Positions 25,415 through 35,190 of a stretch of 64,000 nucleotides of DNA are shown piece by piece (position 1 is the first letter of the stretch; every line of letters starts with the position of its first letter). Source of the DNA: Paenibacillus sp. FSL R5-0345 (GTDB lineage Bacteria; Bacillota; Bacilli; Paenibacillales; Paenibacillaceae); assembly GCF_000758585.1 (NCBI RefSeq), contig NZ_CP009281.1, positions 2,790,001 to 2,854,000 of the forward strand. The letters are read 5' to 3'. A model generated the notes under the pieces. It did no database searches and was not told the origin of the DNA. It worked only from the letters and a program-made list of their open reading frames with translations. A program made the translations under genes and the position numbers.

Positions 25415-27945
25415 TGGATATTGCCAAGGTCATTGTGGATGTGCCTGTACGCAGCACTGACCGGCCATTTGATTATAGTATTCCAGAATCACTGAAATTA
25501 TGGATTGAAGTGGGCAGCCGAGTAGCAGTCCCGTTTGGACACCGTACGGTGCAAGGGTTTGTTGTTTCGTTAGAGTCAGGAGAAACAGTAGTGAATCCTG
25601 CACTTAAGCCTATTCAAGAAGTACTTGATCTGCTTCCACCGTTATCCCCTGAATTAGTTGAGTTAGCAGACTGGATGAGTAAAAGATATGCCTGCAGACG
25701 AATTTCTGCCCTTCAAGCGATGCTGCCCACCGCTCTTAAGGGGAAGGCAGAACGACTGATTTCATTAGGAGTTGTGGAAGAAGAGACAGCATTCCCTGAT
25801 GATGAATTATTCCCTATGTTTGCTGAGACAGAGAATGAGGAACGACTAATCACTGAATTTATTGGACGTAATGGCGAAGTTTCCATGAAGCAACTTACCC
25901 GTGCGTTTCCGGAGGCTGCGGAAACGGTGAAGTTCATGCTGCGGCGCGGAGTTCTTGTAGAGAGCCAATCAATCAAAGATAAAATGGGCAAGAAAAAGCT
26001 GAAAGCGGTAGATCTGGCGATAGGCATTACGGCTGCGCGTGAGGCGTTGAGTAAGTTTCCTAAAAAATCTGCGCGACAGAAGGAAGTGCTAAGCTTTCTA
26101 ATCGAAAGAGAAGCTACACTCCCTATGGCGCTTAAGGAAGTCTTGTCAGCCCTTCAAGTCACGGCAAGTACGGTAAAGGGTTTAGAGGAAAAAGGCTTCA
26201 TCGAAATCAGCGAGATTGAAGTCTATCGCGACCCTTATCAAGGACGTGACTTTAAGCCTACTACGCCTCTGCCACTTACTGCAGAGCAAGAGATTGTATA
26301 CACTCGAATTTCACGAACACTAGAAGAGCAACTACATGAAGTATTTCTGGTACATGGCGTTACGGGGAGCGGCAAGACAGAAATCTACTTGCAATGTATC
26401 AAACGTTGCTTGGATCAGGGCAGACAGGCCGTAGTGCTCGTTCCAGAAATTGCATTAACACCGCAGATGGTGGAACGTTTTAAAGGACGTTTTGGAAGTG
26501 GTGTTGCGGTAATGCATAGCCGATTGTCTGTAGGTGAGCGTTACGATGAGTGGCGCAAAATCCGCGAAGGAAAGGCTACGGTTGCCGTTGGTGCCCGATC
26601 AGCAGTGTTTGCTCCGTTCTCTAACCTGGGTTTGATTATTATGGATGAAGAACATGAGACCTCATATAAGCAGGAGGAAAATCCGAAATATCATGCCCGT
26701 GATGCTGCGATTCGCAGAGCCGAGCAGTGTGGGGCAGCTGTGATTTTAGGCTCCGCCACGCCTTCGTTAGAAAGCTATCATGCTGCCAGAGCACAGAGTG
26801 ATATTCATTTTTCACCAGTACTTTTAGAAATGCCTACTCGCGCACTTGGCAACGAGCTTCCCAAGGTGAATGTAGTGGATATGCGGGAAGAGCTTAAAGA
26901 AGGTAATCGCTCCATGTTTAGTCGGAAGCTGCATTCTGCACTAGCTGAAAGACTGGAACGTGGAGAACAGACGGTTTTATTGCTTAACCGCAGAGGGTTC
27001 TCAACGTTTGTCATGTGCCGAAGTTGCGGATATGTGGCAGGTTGCCCGGAGTGTGATATTTCGTTAACGTATCATAGCCGTAGTGACAATTTGCGATGTC
27101 ATTATTGTGGTCATGCCGAGCCAGCACCTAAGCTTTGTCCAGAGTGCGCAAGTGAGCATATCCGATTCTTCGGAACAGGAACTCAGCGAGTGGAAGAAGA
27201 GCTTGGCAAGTTGTTTCCTGGTATACGGGTGATACGTATGGATGTTGATACAACGACAGAAAAGGGTTCACACGAGAAATTACTCAACCAATTCAGAGAC
27301 AAAAAAGCGGATGTTCTGCTAGGCACACAGATGGTAGCGAAGGGATTGGATTTTCCCGACGTAACTCTTGTTGGCGTAATAACTGCAGATTCAGCGTTGA
27401 ACTTGCCCGATTTTCGTGCAGCTGAAAAGACCTTCCAATTGCTTACACAAGTTGCTGGAAGAGCAGGCCGGCATCAGCTTCCGGGTGAGGTAGTTGTTCA
27501 GTCCTATACACCGGAGCATTATTCTATTGTTCATGCTAGCGGGCATGACTATCTCTCTTTTGTAAGGGAGGAGTTAAAGCATCGTAGAGGGTTACATTAT
27601 CCACCTTATTGCAGATTGATACTCGTTACATTATCCCATGAGCAATTACCGCTATTACTCCGGATGGCAGAGAATTACGCTATGAATCTTCAGGGGAAGG
27701 CCAGACAGCTTAGATGGTATGGGAGTCTGGATAAGTTAACTAACGATGTACTCGATCTGTTAGGTCCAGTAGCTTCACCAATCCCTCGCTTGAAGGGTAG
27801 ATATAGATTCCAGTGTATGATAAAATGGCGCGGCGCCATCGATGTGATTGGGCTTGTTCGGCAAGTGGCTGAGGAGTTGGAGGATTCTGTTCGGGATACA
27901 GGGCTCCAAATCAGCATTGATGTAGATCCGCAAATGTTGATGTAA
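25414..27945 (+). CDS. priA: Primosomal protein N' (replication restart helicase)
   Basis: An 843-residue helicase that recognises stalled forks and reloads the replisome. The N-terminal DNA-binding part (VDVPVRSTDRPFDYSIP) precedes the Walker A motif VTGSGKTEIYL, the DEEH box, SATPSLES, a zinc-binding set of cysteines (MCRSCGYVAGCPEC, then HYCGH and CPEC) and the helicase C-terminal LGTQMVAKGLDFP. The ATG overlaps the coaBC stop by one base, indicating translational coupling. Confidence 0.96.
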   Translation: MDIAKVIVDVPVRSTDRPFDYSIPESLKLWIEVGSRVAVPFGHRTVQGFVVSLESGETVVNPALKPIQEVLDLLPPLSPELVELADWMSKRYACRRISALQAMLPTALKGKAERLISLGVVEEETAFPDDELFPMFAETENEERLITEFIGRNGEVSMKQLTRAFPEAAETVKFMLRRGVLVESQSIKDKMGKKKLKAVDLAIGITAAREALSKFPKKSARQKEVLSFLIEREATLPMALKEVLSALQVTASTVKGLEEKGFIEISEIEVYRDPYQGRDFKPTTPLPLTAEQEIVYTRISRTLEEQLHEVFLVHGVTGSGKTEIYLQCIKRCLDQGRQAVVLVPEIALTPQMVERFKGRFGSGVAVMHSRLSVGERYDEWRKIREGKATVAVGARSAVFAPFSNLGLIIMDEEHETSYKQEENPKYHARDAAIRRAEQCGAAVILGSATPSLESYHAARAQSDIHFSPVLLEMPTRALGNELPKVNVVDMREELKEGNRSMFSRKLHSALAERLERGEQTVLLLNRRGFSTFVMCRSCGYVAGCPECDISLTYHSRSDNLRCHYCGHAEPAPKLCPECASEHIRFFGTGTQRVEEELGKLFPGIRVIRMDVDTTTEKGSHEKLLNQFRDKKADVLLGTQMVAKGLDFPDVTLVGVITADSALNLPDFRAAEKTFQLLTQVAGRAGRHQLPGEVVVQSYTPEHYSIVHASGHDYLSFVREELKHRRGLHYPPYCRLILVTLSHEQLPLLLRMAENYAMNLQGKARQLRWYGSLDKLTNDVLDLLGPVASPIPRLKGRYRFQCMIKWRGAIDVIGLVRQVAEELEDSVRDTGLQISIDVDPQMLM

Positions 27946-28029
27946 ATCGTTATCATGTTACAATGTAAAAAAAGAGCTAGATCAATAAACTCTAAATATA
28001 GAGATGTACAGAACGGGAAGGTGTTTGTA

Positions 28030-28515
28030 ATGGCGATACGTATGATCGTTAAGGAACCGGATGAAGTGTTGCACAAAATAGCAAAAGAAGTAACTGTAGT
28101 TACACCTAATGTCAAAAAATTGTTAGATGATATGGCTGATACGATGTATGACGCTGAAGGTGTAGGGCTGGCAGCTCCACAAGTTGGTATTTTGAAGCGC
28201 CTAATTGTGGTGGATGCAGATGAAGAGCACGGGCTGATCAAAATGATTAATCCGGAAATCATCGGTACAGAAGGGGAGCAGCTAGGACCTGAAGGATGTC
28301 TTAGTATTCCCGGATTGAATGGTGATGTACGCCGTGCAGAGACAGTAACCGTACGTGGTCTTAACCGTGAGGGAAAAGAAATTACCATTACCGGCAGTGG
28401 TTTACTTGCTCGGGCTTTTCAACATGAGATTGACCATCTGAACGGAGTACTGTTTACCGATATCGCTGAAAAAGTATACGAGATGACAGCTGAACGCAAT
28501 GAGACTGAGGAGTGA
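28030..28515 (+). CDS. def: Peptide deformylase
   Basis: A 161-residue metalloenzyme that removes the formyl group from new proteins. All three motifs are present: GVGLAAPQVG, EGCLSIPG and HEIDHLNG, with the Cys and both His as metal ligands. The frame is open upstream to 27955, but ATG 28030 has GGGAAGGTG before it and gives the normal start AIRMIVKEPDEVLHK. fmt follows four bases later, the usual functional pairing of formylation and deformylation. Confidence 0.96.
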   Translation: MAIRMIVKEPDEVLHKIAKEVTVVTPNVKKLLDDMADTMYDAEGVGLAAPQVGILKRLIVVDADEEHGLIKMINPEIIGTEGEQLGPEGCLSIPGLNGDVRRAETVTVRGLNREGKEITITGSGLLARAFQHEIDHLNGVLFTDIAEKVYEMTAERNETEE

Positions 28516-28519
28516 AGAT

Positions 28520-29455
28520 ATGAAGATTGTATTCATGGGAACCCCGGCCTTTGCGGTACCAAGCTTGCAAATGCTGATGGATGAAGGCTATGAAGTTGTA
28601 GCAGTCGTCACCCAACCAGATCGACCGCAAGGACGTAAAAAGATCTTGGCTCCTTCACCAGTTAAAGAAGCCGCATTATCTCTCGGTTTACCTGTGCTCC
28701 AGCCTGAACGGATGCGCAAACCTGAGGCTGTTGCAGAGTTAGCTGCATATGAGCCTGACCTGATTGTTACAGCTGCTTATGGTCAAATTTTGCCTAAAGC
28801 TGTATTGGATTTGCCGCGTAATGGTTGTGTGAATGTTCATGGTTCATTACTTCCTAAATACCGGGGGGGTGCACCGATTCAACGTAGTATCATTAACGGT
28901 GAGAAGGTTACCGGCGTTACTTTGATGTATATGGCTGAAGGACTTGACACTGGAGATATGATCTCGCGCGTCGAGGTGGCTATCGAGGATGAGGATACTT
29001 CCGGCACGATGTTCGAGAAGCTGAGCCTTGCTGGACGTGATCTCTTGAAGTCTGAAATGCCGCGATTAGTAAACGGTCGTGTTCAAGCTACCCCGCAAGA
29101 CGATAGTCAAGCAACCTTCGCACCCAACCTAAATCGTGAGGATGAGCGTTTGGATTGGAACGCTGGTTCTCGTGATAGCTATAATAGAATCCGTGGGCTG
29201 GTTCCTTTTTCAGGTGCGTTTACACTCTGGAATGGAGAGACCTTTAAAGTTTGGTCTTCAAAAATTCCCGCTGAACAGAAATCAACTGACAGTGCGCCAG
29301 GAACGGTGCTTTCGGTTACTGAACAAGGTGTCGAGGTTAAGACTGGAGACGGAAGTCTGCTGCTAACTACTGTTCAGCCTTCTGGTAAGAAAGCTATGAG
29401 TGCTGCGGACTTTAGCCGTGGCGGTGTCATGAAACCAGGGACGGTGCTAGGTTGA
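28520..29455 (+). CDS. fmt: Methionyl-tRNA formyltransferase
   Basis: A 311-residue enzyme that formylates initiator Met-tRNA. It begins MKIVFMGTPAFAVPSLQ, has the catalytic NVHGSLLPKYRGGAPIQ block and ends with the C-terminal OB-like domain. ATG 28520 sits seven bases after GAGGAG, which lies within the end of def. Its stop overlaps the TTG start of rsmB. Confidence 0.96.
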   Translation: MKIVFMGTPAFAVPSLQMLMDEGYEVVAVVTQPDRPQGRKKILAPSPVKEAALSLGLPVLQPERMRKPEAVAELAAYEPDLIVTAAYGQILPKAVLDLPRNGCVNVHGSLLPKYRGGAPIQRSIINGEKVTGVTLMYMAEGLDTGDMISRVEVAIEDEDTSGTMFEKLSLAGRDLLKSEMPRLVNGRVQATPQDDSQATFAPNLNREDERLDWNAGSRDSYNRIRGLVPFSGAFTLWNGETFKVWSSKIPAEQKSTDSAPGTVLSVTEQGVEVKTGDGSLLLTTVQPSGKKAMSAADFSRGGVMKPGTVLG

Positions 29456-30852
29456 GCGCGGGCGGTAAAAAGGGCGGTGCCGGAAACAAAGGTAAAGCTA
29501 ATACAGCCTCTGCCCGGGATATCGCACTCGATATTCTGGTAAAGGTCGAACAGCAAGGTGCATACAGCAACCTACTCTTGAACAGCAGTCTGCAGAAGTC
29601 TGCTCTTAGCAGAGAAGATGCTGGACTAGTTACTGAGCTTGTCTATGGCACCATCTCTCGTATGAACACACTTGATTATGTGCTAGAGGAATTTGTTAGC
29701 AAAGGGATCGCTAAATTGCAGCCCTGGGTGCGTAATTTATTGCGACTAAGCTTATATCAAATTATGTATCTGGACCGCATACCGTCTCATGCAGCTGTGA
29801 ACGAGGCTGTTAATATAGCTAAGAAAAAGGGCCATCAAGGAATCTCGGGTATGGTTAATGGCGTGCTTCGTAGTGTGCTTCGCGCTGGAGATCTACCGGT
29901 TATACCTGATGAATTGAGCCCGGCGAAACGGATATCCATTCAGTATTCCCATCCTTTATGGTTAGTGGAGCGCTGGATTACCGAGTATGGTGTTGACACT
30001 GCGGAAGCTATCTGCACCGCTAATAATGAGCCACCTGCTGTCAGTGTACGTGTAAATACAACAATGATTAGCCGTGAAGCGCTACTGAGTCAGATGGTTG
30101 AACAAGGTTTGCAAGCTTCTGCTTCTGAAGTTAGTCCATATGGTATTGTTGTAAAAGGCGGCGGTAATCTCGCTCTTTCTTCTTGGTATCGGGATGGATT
30201 TATATCTGTTCAGGATGAAAGCTCCATGCTTGTAGCTGAAGCTGTTGCACCTGAGCCTGGAATGCGAGTTCTTGATTGCTGTGCCGCACCTGGGGGCAAA
30301 ACAGCGCATATGGGCGAGCTGATGAAAGATGAAGGGTCTATTCTTGCTAACGATCTGCATCCGCATAAAGCTAAGCTTATCTCGGATCAAGCTGCGCGAC
30401 TAGGTCTCGAAAGTGTAGTAACAGGCAGTGCAGATGCGCTGGAGCTAGAGCATACCTTAGAGCATCATTCCTTCGATAGAATTCTATTGGACGCTCCTTG
30501 CTCTGGGCTTGGGGTAATCCGCCGTAAGCCAGATCTCAAATGGCGTAAGCAGCCTGAGGACGTTACAAGCGTAGCGTCACTACAAGGTCAGCTCCTGCAG
30601 TCGGTCTCCAAACTGTTGAAGCCGGGTGGGGTTCTGGTTTATAGTACCTGTACGACTGAACAAGCGGAAAACCGTGAAGTTGTAGCTGCCTTTTTGAAGC
30701 AGAATCCTGATTTCACTTCTATAACGTTTGCTTCCCCGTTATGGGATAGATTGGAAGGTACTGCACTGGCTGAAGGTGAGGGAATTCAATTATTGCCGCA
30801 TCACTATGGCAGCGACGGATTCTATATCTCTAAGCTTCAAAGAGTCTTGTAA
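29452..30852 (+). CDS. rsmB: 16S rRNA (cytosine-967-C5) methyltransferase RsmB
   Basis: A 466-residue protein with an N-terminal NusB-like RNA-binding domain (residues about 20-150; [19 protein letters not shown]) and a SAM-dependent m5C methyltransferase domain. The SAM site is [12 protein letters not shown], and the two catalytic Cys regions are [10 protein letters not shown] and [11 protein letters not shown]. The start is TTG 29452, overlapping the fmt stop by four bases. The first 20 residues are Gly/Lys-rich and probably disordered. A terminator follows, so the rsmB and rlmN transcripts can be separate. Confidence 0.95.
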   Translation: MSAGGKKGGAGNKGKANTASARDIALDILVKVEQQGAYSNLLLNSSLQKSALSREDAGLVTELVYGTISRMNTLDYVLEEFVSKGIAKLQPWVRNLLRLSLYQIMYLDRIPSHAAVNEAVNIAKKKGHQGISGMVNGVLRSVLRAGDLPVIPDELSPAKRISIQYSHPLWLVERWITEYGVDTAEAICTANNEPPAVSVRVNTTMISREALLSQMVEQGLQASASEVSPYGIVVKGGGNLALSSWYRDGFISVQDESSMLVAEAVAPEPGMRVLDCCAAPGGKTAHMGELMKDEGSILANDLHPHKAKLISDQAARLGLESVVTGSADALELEHTLEHHSFDRILLDAPCSGLGVIRRKPDLKWRKQPEDVTSVASLQGQLLQSVSKLLKPGGVLVYSTCTTEQAENREVVAAFLKQNPDFTSITFASPLWDRLEGTALAEGEGIQLLPHHYGSDGFYISKLQRVL

Positions 30853-30886
30853 TATAGTAAATTTACTGACAATTGTTGTATCTTTT

Positions 30887-30921
30887 GCCCGCCGGGCTAC
30901 CGTACGGCGGGCTATTTCTTT
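30887..30921 (+). terminator. Intrinsic terminator after rsmB
   Basis: GCCCGCCG (30887-30894) pairs with CGGCGGGC (30905-30912) and is followed by TATTTCTTTT. Confidence 0.75.
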
Positions 30922-30948
30922 TACCGTCTCTGAAATTTGTGTTAAAAT
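30920..30948 (+). promoter_or_regulatory. Candidate sigma-A promoter for rlmN
   Basis: TTTACC (30920-30925) and TAAAAT (30943-30948) are 17 bases apart, just after the rsmB terminator and 55 bases before the rlmN start. The -35 box matches the consensus at four of six positions. Confidence 0.4.
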
Positions 30949-31003
30949 AGGAAGAATGAGAAATAATACGCATATCCTTATGAAAGAACAGGTGCTAATA
31001 ATA

Positions 31004-32044
31004 ATGAAACCTTTAATATATGATTTTTCTTTAGAAGAGTTACAGCAGTGGGCGAAAGATAACGGTGAGCCTGCTTTTCGTGGTGGACAGATTTTTGATT
31101 GGTTGTATGTAAAACGTGTAAGTGACTTCGAAGCCATGAGCAATTTGTCTAAAGGACTTCGTCAGAAGCTTAATGATCAATTCTCCATTGCAGCGCTCAC
31201 TGAGATTACTAAAATGGAATCGAAAGATGGAACAGTAAAATTCCTGTTTGGATTGCATGATGATCATGCGATTGAGACAGTTATCATGAAACATAATTAC
31301 GGTAATAGCGTCTGTGTAACTACCCAAGTAGGCTGCCGAATCGGTTGTACATTCTGCGCCTCTACGCTTGGTGGGTTGAAGAGAGATTTGACTGCGGGTG
31401 AAATTGTAGCCCAAGTGGTACGTTCCCAACAGATCTTGGATGCGCGCGGTGAACGTGTCAGCAGTATTGTTATCATGGGTACTGGCGAGCCGTTTGAGAA
31501 CTATGATGCAACCATGAGATTCTTGCGTCTTATGATTCATGAGAAAGGCTTGAATATCGGACAACGGCATATTACTGTTTCCACTAGCGGTATTGTGCCG
31601 AGCATTTATAAATTTGCAGAAGAAGATACACAGATAAATTTGGCGATTTCGATTCATGCACCTAACGATAAACTTCGTTCAAAGCTAATGCCGGTTAACC
31701 GCCGCTTTCCTTTTGATGATGTGATTGAATCTTTACGCTATTATCAAGCTAAGACGGGACGACGTGTCAGCTTTGAGTATGCTTTGATCGGTGGGGTGAA
31801 TGATCAGCCGGAGCATGCTGAGGAATTAGCAGGTGTGCTTAAAAACATGCTGTGCCACGTCAATTTGATTCCAGTAAACCACGTGCCAGAGCGGAAATAT
31901 GTACGTACTTCACGCAATGATATCTTTGAGTTTCAACGTATTTTGGCTGACAACGGTGTGAATGTTACCATTCGCCGTGAGCAAGGCCATGATATCGCGG
32001 CCGCATGCGGACAGCTGCGTGCCAAACATATGGAGTTGGGGTGA
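31004..32044 (+). CDS. rlmN: Dual-specificity RNA methyltransferase RlmN (23S rRNA/tRNA m2A)
   Basis: A 346-residue radical-SAM enzyme that methylates C2 of adenine 2503 in 23S rRNA and adenine 37 of some tRNAs. The iron-sulfur motif is [12 protein letters not shown] (CxxxCxxC) near residue 110. The second catalytic Cys is in AAACGQLR at the C-terminus. [11 protein letters not shown] and [12 protein letters not shown] are further family marks. ATG 31004 is preceded by AGGTG at ten bases; an ATG 24 bases upstream is possible. prpC starts seven bases after its stop, as in B. subtilis. Confidence 0.95.
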   Translation: MKPLIYDFSLEELQQWAKDNGEPAFRGGQIFDWLYVKRVSDFEAMSNLSKGLRQKLNDQFSIAALTEITKMESKDGTVKFLFGLHDDHAIETVIMKHNYGNSVCVTTQVGCRIGCTFCASTLGGLKRDLTAGEIVAQVVRSQQILDARGERVSSIVIMGTGEPFENYDATMRFLRLMIHEKGLNIGQRHITVSTSGIVPSIYKFAEEDTQINLAISIHAPNDKLRSKLMPVNRRFPFDDVIESLRYYQAKTGRRVSFEYALIGGVNDQPEHAEELAGVLKNMLCHVNLIPVNHVPERKYVRTSRNDIFEFQRILADNGVNVTIRREQGHDIAAACGQLRAKHMELG

Positions 32045-32050
32045 GGATAT

Positions 32051-32824
32051 TTGATCAGAACAGTTCATGCCAGCGATATTGGCCGAGTGCGCTCTGTCAA
32101 TGAGGATTCGGTCTGGATCGGCACGACGCGCCACGGTTATACACTCGGCATAATTGCCGATGGGATGGGTGGACATCAGGCTGGTGAAACCGCGAGCAGG
32201 CTCGCTTTGGAGACGATGAGGAATACCCTGGAGGGGCTCCTGCCTGAGCTTCAAGACGAAGCCCTGCGTGATGCGTTATCAGCTGCTATTTTGGAAGCTA
32301 ACAGCACTGTTTTTAAGGAGGCTTCCAGCGACGATAAGTATCACAATATGGGTACCACTGTCGTTGCTGCCTTGATGAATGGCTCAAGTGGTTATATTGG
32401 CCATATCGGGGACAGCAGAGCCTATTTAATAAAGGACAGTGCAGCAGTTCAATTAACCGAGGATCACACGCTAGTCAATGAGCTGTTCAAGAACGGTCAG
32501 ATCAGTGTGGAGGAATTAGATAATCATCCGCGACGTAATGTGCTGACGAGAGCACTTGGAACAGATGCGGAGGTGGTAGCTGATTTAACTCCTGTTACTC
32601 TGCTACCCGGGGAACTTTTGCTTCTGTGCAGTGATGGTTTAAGTAATTTTGTTACCAATGAGCATTTGGGCAAGGTAGCGGGTATACATGAGATACCGTT
32701 AGAGGAAAGAGCGGACCGCTTACTTCAGTTGGCACTGCTTGCTGGCGGCGGCGATAATATTAGCGTCGCTTTGTTAGAACATCATGGAGAGGCCGCTGTG
32801 CCCGAAACAAAGGAGTGGGATTGA
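32051..32824 (+). CDS. prpC: PP2C-type serine/threonine phosphatase (PrpC/Stp)
   Basis: A 257-residue phosphatase that reverses PrkC phosphorylation. PP2C motifs are HASDIGRVRSVNEDS at the start, ADGMGGHQAGE, HIGDSRAYL, TEDHTLVNEL and LCSDGLSN, with metal-binding Asp residues in the ADG, GDS and SDG positions. TTG 32051 is the start, with GTGAGG just upstream. The stop overlaps the prkC start by one base, so kinase and phosphatase should be made in step. Confidence 0.95.
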   Translation: MIRTVHASDIGRVRSVNEDSVWIGTTRHGYTLGIIADGMGGHQAGETASRLALETMRNTLEGLLPELQDEALRDALSAAILEANSTVFKEASSDDKYHNMGTTVVAALMNGSSGYIGHIGDSRAYLIKDSAAVQLTEDHTLVNELFKNGQISVEELDNHPRRNVLTRALGTDAEVVADLTPVTLLPGELLLLCSDGLSNFVTNEHLGKVAGIHEIPLEERADRLLQLALLAGGGDNISVALLEHHGEAAVPETKEWD

Positions 32825-35091
32825 TGATCGGTCACGAACTGGGCGGCCGTTACCAAGTCATCGAACGGATCGGCGGAGGTGGAATGGCGCTCGTCTATAG
32901 AGCACATGACATTCTTTTAAACCGAAACGTCGCCATTAAAGTATTGCGCAATCAATTTGTACATGATGAGGAATTTATCCGCCGTTTTAGGCGGGAGGCG
33001 CAATCAGCTGCATCTTTGTCTCATCCGAATGTAGTTAGTATTTACGATGTAGGACAAGAAGACGAAATTCATTATATTGTCATGGAATATATTGAGGGCA
33101 AGAATCTTAATGAAATTATTAAAGAACGAGCGCCATTACAAGTTGACGAATCCGTACGGATCGCTTCACAAATCTGTGATGCCCTCGATCACGCTCATCA
33201 GAATCAAATTATTCATCGGGATATTAAACCACATAATATATTGATTGGGCGCAATGGCCGGGTGAAGGTAACGGATTTCGGTATTGCTCGTGCGGTTACA
33301 TCTACAACCATTACTCAGACAGGATCTGTAGTGGGCTCCGTGCATTATTTCTCACCAGAGCATGCAAAAGGTGTCTCTACAGGAGAGAAGTCCGATCTCT
33401 ATTCATTAGGGATTGTACTCTATCAAATGCTTACAGGGAGTCTTCCATTCTTAGGGGAGAGTCCGATTAGCGTAGCTCTAAAGCATCTTCAAGAAGAGTT
33501 TGAAGAGCCAAGGCTCTTGAATCCACTTATCCCGCAAAGTGTCGAGAATGTAATTCTGAGATCGATGCGTAAGAATCCGGAGGAGCGCTATCAGTCTGCA
33601 AAGCAAATGCTGCAGGATTTAGAAACCTGCTTGTTGCCTGAGCGGCGTAGTGAAGCCAAGGTTCTTTTTAACGATGAAGAAGACGAGGATCGAACGCGGG
33701 TGATACCGGCGATTAAACCGATCCAAAGAAGCAATGGAAATCGTAATCATCGCCACGACCGGATGGATAATGATGAAGATGATGATGACGATCCGGTGCC
33801 TGTGAAAAAAGGTAAGAAACAATGGACAAAACCTGCATTATGGATTGGTTTAACTTTAGTGTTACTGCTGGCTATGGCCAGTCTCGTGTGGTACGTTAAA
33901 TCCCAATTAGTTGTTCCTGAAGTATCGGTTCCATACGTGGTCGGTAAACAGCTGGAACAAGCGAAGACTGAACTTGAGGATTTGGGGCTTGAGGTTGCTG
34001 ATCCTATACTGTATGACTACAGTCCGAATTTCGAAGAGAATGTGGTCATGAAGCAAAGTAGGGAAAAGGACGCCAAAGTGAAAAAGGGCGCCTCCCTAAT
34101 TCTAACTGTGAATACGGCGAAACCTTTAACTAAGATGCCAGATGTAACGAATTACACTTTCGACGAAGCGGTTAAAATGCTGATGGCAAAGGGTGTACCC
34201 CAGACTCAAATTAAGAATGAACCTCTCTTCGATGAAAATACGGCGGTGGGTAAGGTTGTAAAATCAGACCCAGCCCTTGACAGCGAGTTTGATCCTGAGA
34301 CGGTTTCAATCATCCTCTACGTCAGCAAAGGGGAAGAAAGTGTCACGATGCCAGATCTCATCGGTATGACGGAGAGTGAAGCAAAGGCAGCCCTCGAAGC
34401 CGCTAAGCTGGTACTTGGTGATGTGAAAGAAGAATCCAGCTTCACGGTTGAAGAAGGTAAAGTAACGAAGACTTGGGCTTATGAAAAAGGTATCCCTGTT
34501 CCTCCTGGAACTGCGATTACGATTTACTTAAGTACAGGTTATCCACCTGAAGCCCTGAATTATACCTTTAATGTGCCGGTAGCTCCTGCACAGGACGGGA
34601 AAAAGAGCAAAATTCGGATTGAGTATGTAGATGCGCGGAATAATGGAGAGAAACAGGATTGGGGAACGCGTACCATTGGAAAGAGTCAAGTATTGTCCGT
34701 TAATTTGGTGCTTGCTCCGAATAAAGATGGTTCTGTTATTGTTACCCGGGACGGTGTGCTTTTAGACACTTATGTGATTCCATATATTGATGCGAAGAAT
34801 GGCACGGTGCAAGAACCTGAACCACCAACGGTTCCCACTCCGCAGCCGACTGAGACACCAATAGAACCGACTCCTACTGCTGAACCGACCATTGAACCAG
34901 AGATCCTGCCTCCAAGTTCAGACAACGAAGGTTCTACTAATACTGGATCAGCCAACCAGACGGGATTCCTTACAAACAGTTCACTGAATAATGAATCGAC
35001 CAATAATGGCAACAACAAGAACAATAATAAAAATAATGATAAGCACAATAATAAAAACAACAATAAATCTAAAGATAAAAGCGATAACTAA
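32824..35091 (+). CDS. prkC: PASTA-domain serine/threonine kinase PrkC
   Basis: A 755-residue membrane kinase that senses peptidoglycan fragments and promotes spore germination and cell-wall homeostasis. The kinase domain (about 1-270) has GGGGMALVYRA, the invariant Lys in VAIKVL, HRDIKPHNIL (Asp near 133) and DFGIARA. One membrane segment follows (LTLVLLLAMASLVWYV, around 345), then three PASTA repeats, each opening with a VPYV or MPDV/MPDL motif (about 363-580), and an extra domain to about 660. The tail is unusual: a Pro/Thr-rich stretch and then a low-complexity run almost entirely Asn, Lys and Asp to the end. ATG 32824 lies eight bases after AGGAG; GTG 32815 and TTG 32821 are alternatives. 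Confidence 0.95.
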   Translation: MIGHELGGRYQVIERIGGGGMALVYRAHDILLNRNVAIKVLRNQFVHDEEFIRRFRREAQSAASLSHPNVVSIYDVGQEDEIHYIVMEYIEGKNLNEIIKERAPLQVDESVRIASQICDALDHAHQNQIIHRDIKPHNILIGRNGRVKVTDFGIARAVTSTTITQTGSVVGSVHYFSPEHAKGVSTGEKSDLYSLGIVLYQMLTGSLPFLGESPISVALKHLQEEFEEPRLLNPLIPQSVENVILRSMRKNPEERYQSAKQMLQDLETCLLPERRSEAKVLFNDEEDEDRTRVIPAIKPIQRSNGNRNHRHDRMDNDEDDDDDPVPVKKGKKQWTKPALWIGLTLVLLLAMASLVWYVKSQLVVPEVSVPYVVGKQLEQAKTELEDLGLEVADPILYDYSPNFEENVVMKQSREKDAKVKKGASLILTVNTAKPLTKMPDVTNYTFDEAVKMLMAKGVPQTQIKNEPLFDENTAVGKVVKSDPALDSEFDPETVSIILYVSKGEESVTMPDLIGMTESEAKAALEAAKLVLGDVKEESSFTVEEGKVTKTWAYEKGIPVPPGTAITIYLSTGYPPEALNYTFNVPVAPAQDGKKSKIRIEYVDARNNGEKQDWGTRTIGKSQVLSVNLVLAPNKDGSVIVTRDGVLLDTYVIPYIDAKNGTVQEPEPPTVPTPQPTETPIEPTPTAEPTIEPEILPPSSDNEGSTNTGSANQTGFLTNSSLNNESTNNGNNKNNNKNNDKHNNKNNNKSKDKSDN

Positions 35092-35122
35092 TCAGGGGAG
35101 AAGTGCTTGAACAGTTGTAGCA

Positions 35123-35162
35123 GCGAAGTGACCCGGGGATTTCAAACTTGGGTCATTTTCGC
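35123..35162 (+). promoter_or_regulatory. Long hairpin between prkC and rsgA
   Basis: GCGAAGTGACCC (35123-35134) pairs with GGGTCATTTTCGC (35150-35162), about 12 pairs with one bulge. The T tract inside the right arm is short, so this may be a weak terminator, a processing site or another RNA structure in the rsgA leader. Confidence 0.45.
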
Positions 35163-35190
35163 AAAATCAGGAGAGGAAGGCTCACTATGT

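Noticed and set aside
34937..35091. Repeat array in the AAT/AAC/AAA-rich end of prkC
   Set aside because: It is low-complexity coding sequence in frame (Asn/Lys codons), not a CRISPR or tandem repeat with spacers.
35107..35190. Longer rsgA start at 35107
   Set aside because: The region encodes the hairpin, is not conserved-looking, and ATG 35191 fits the family.
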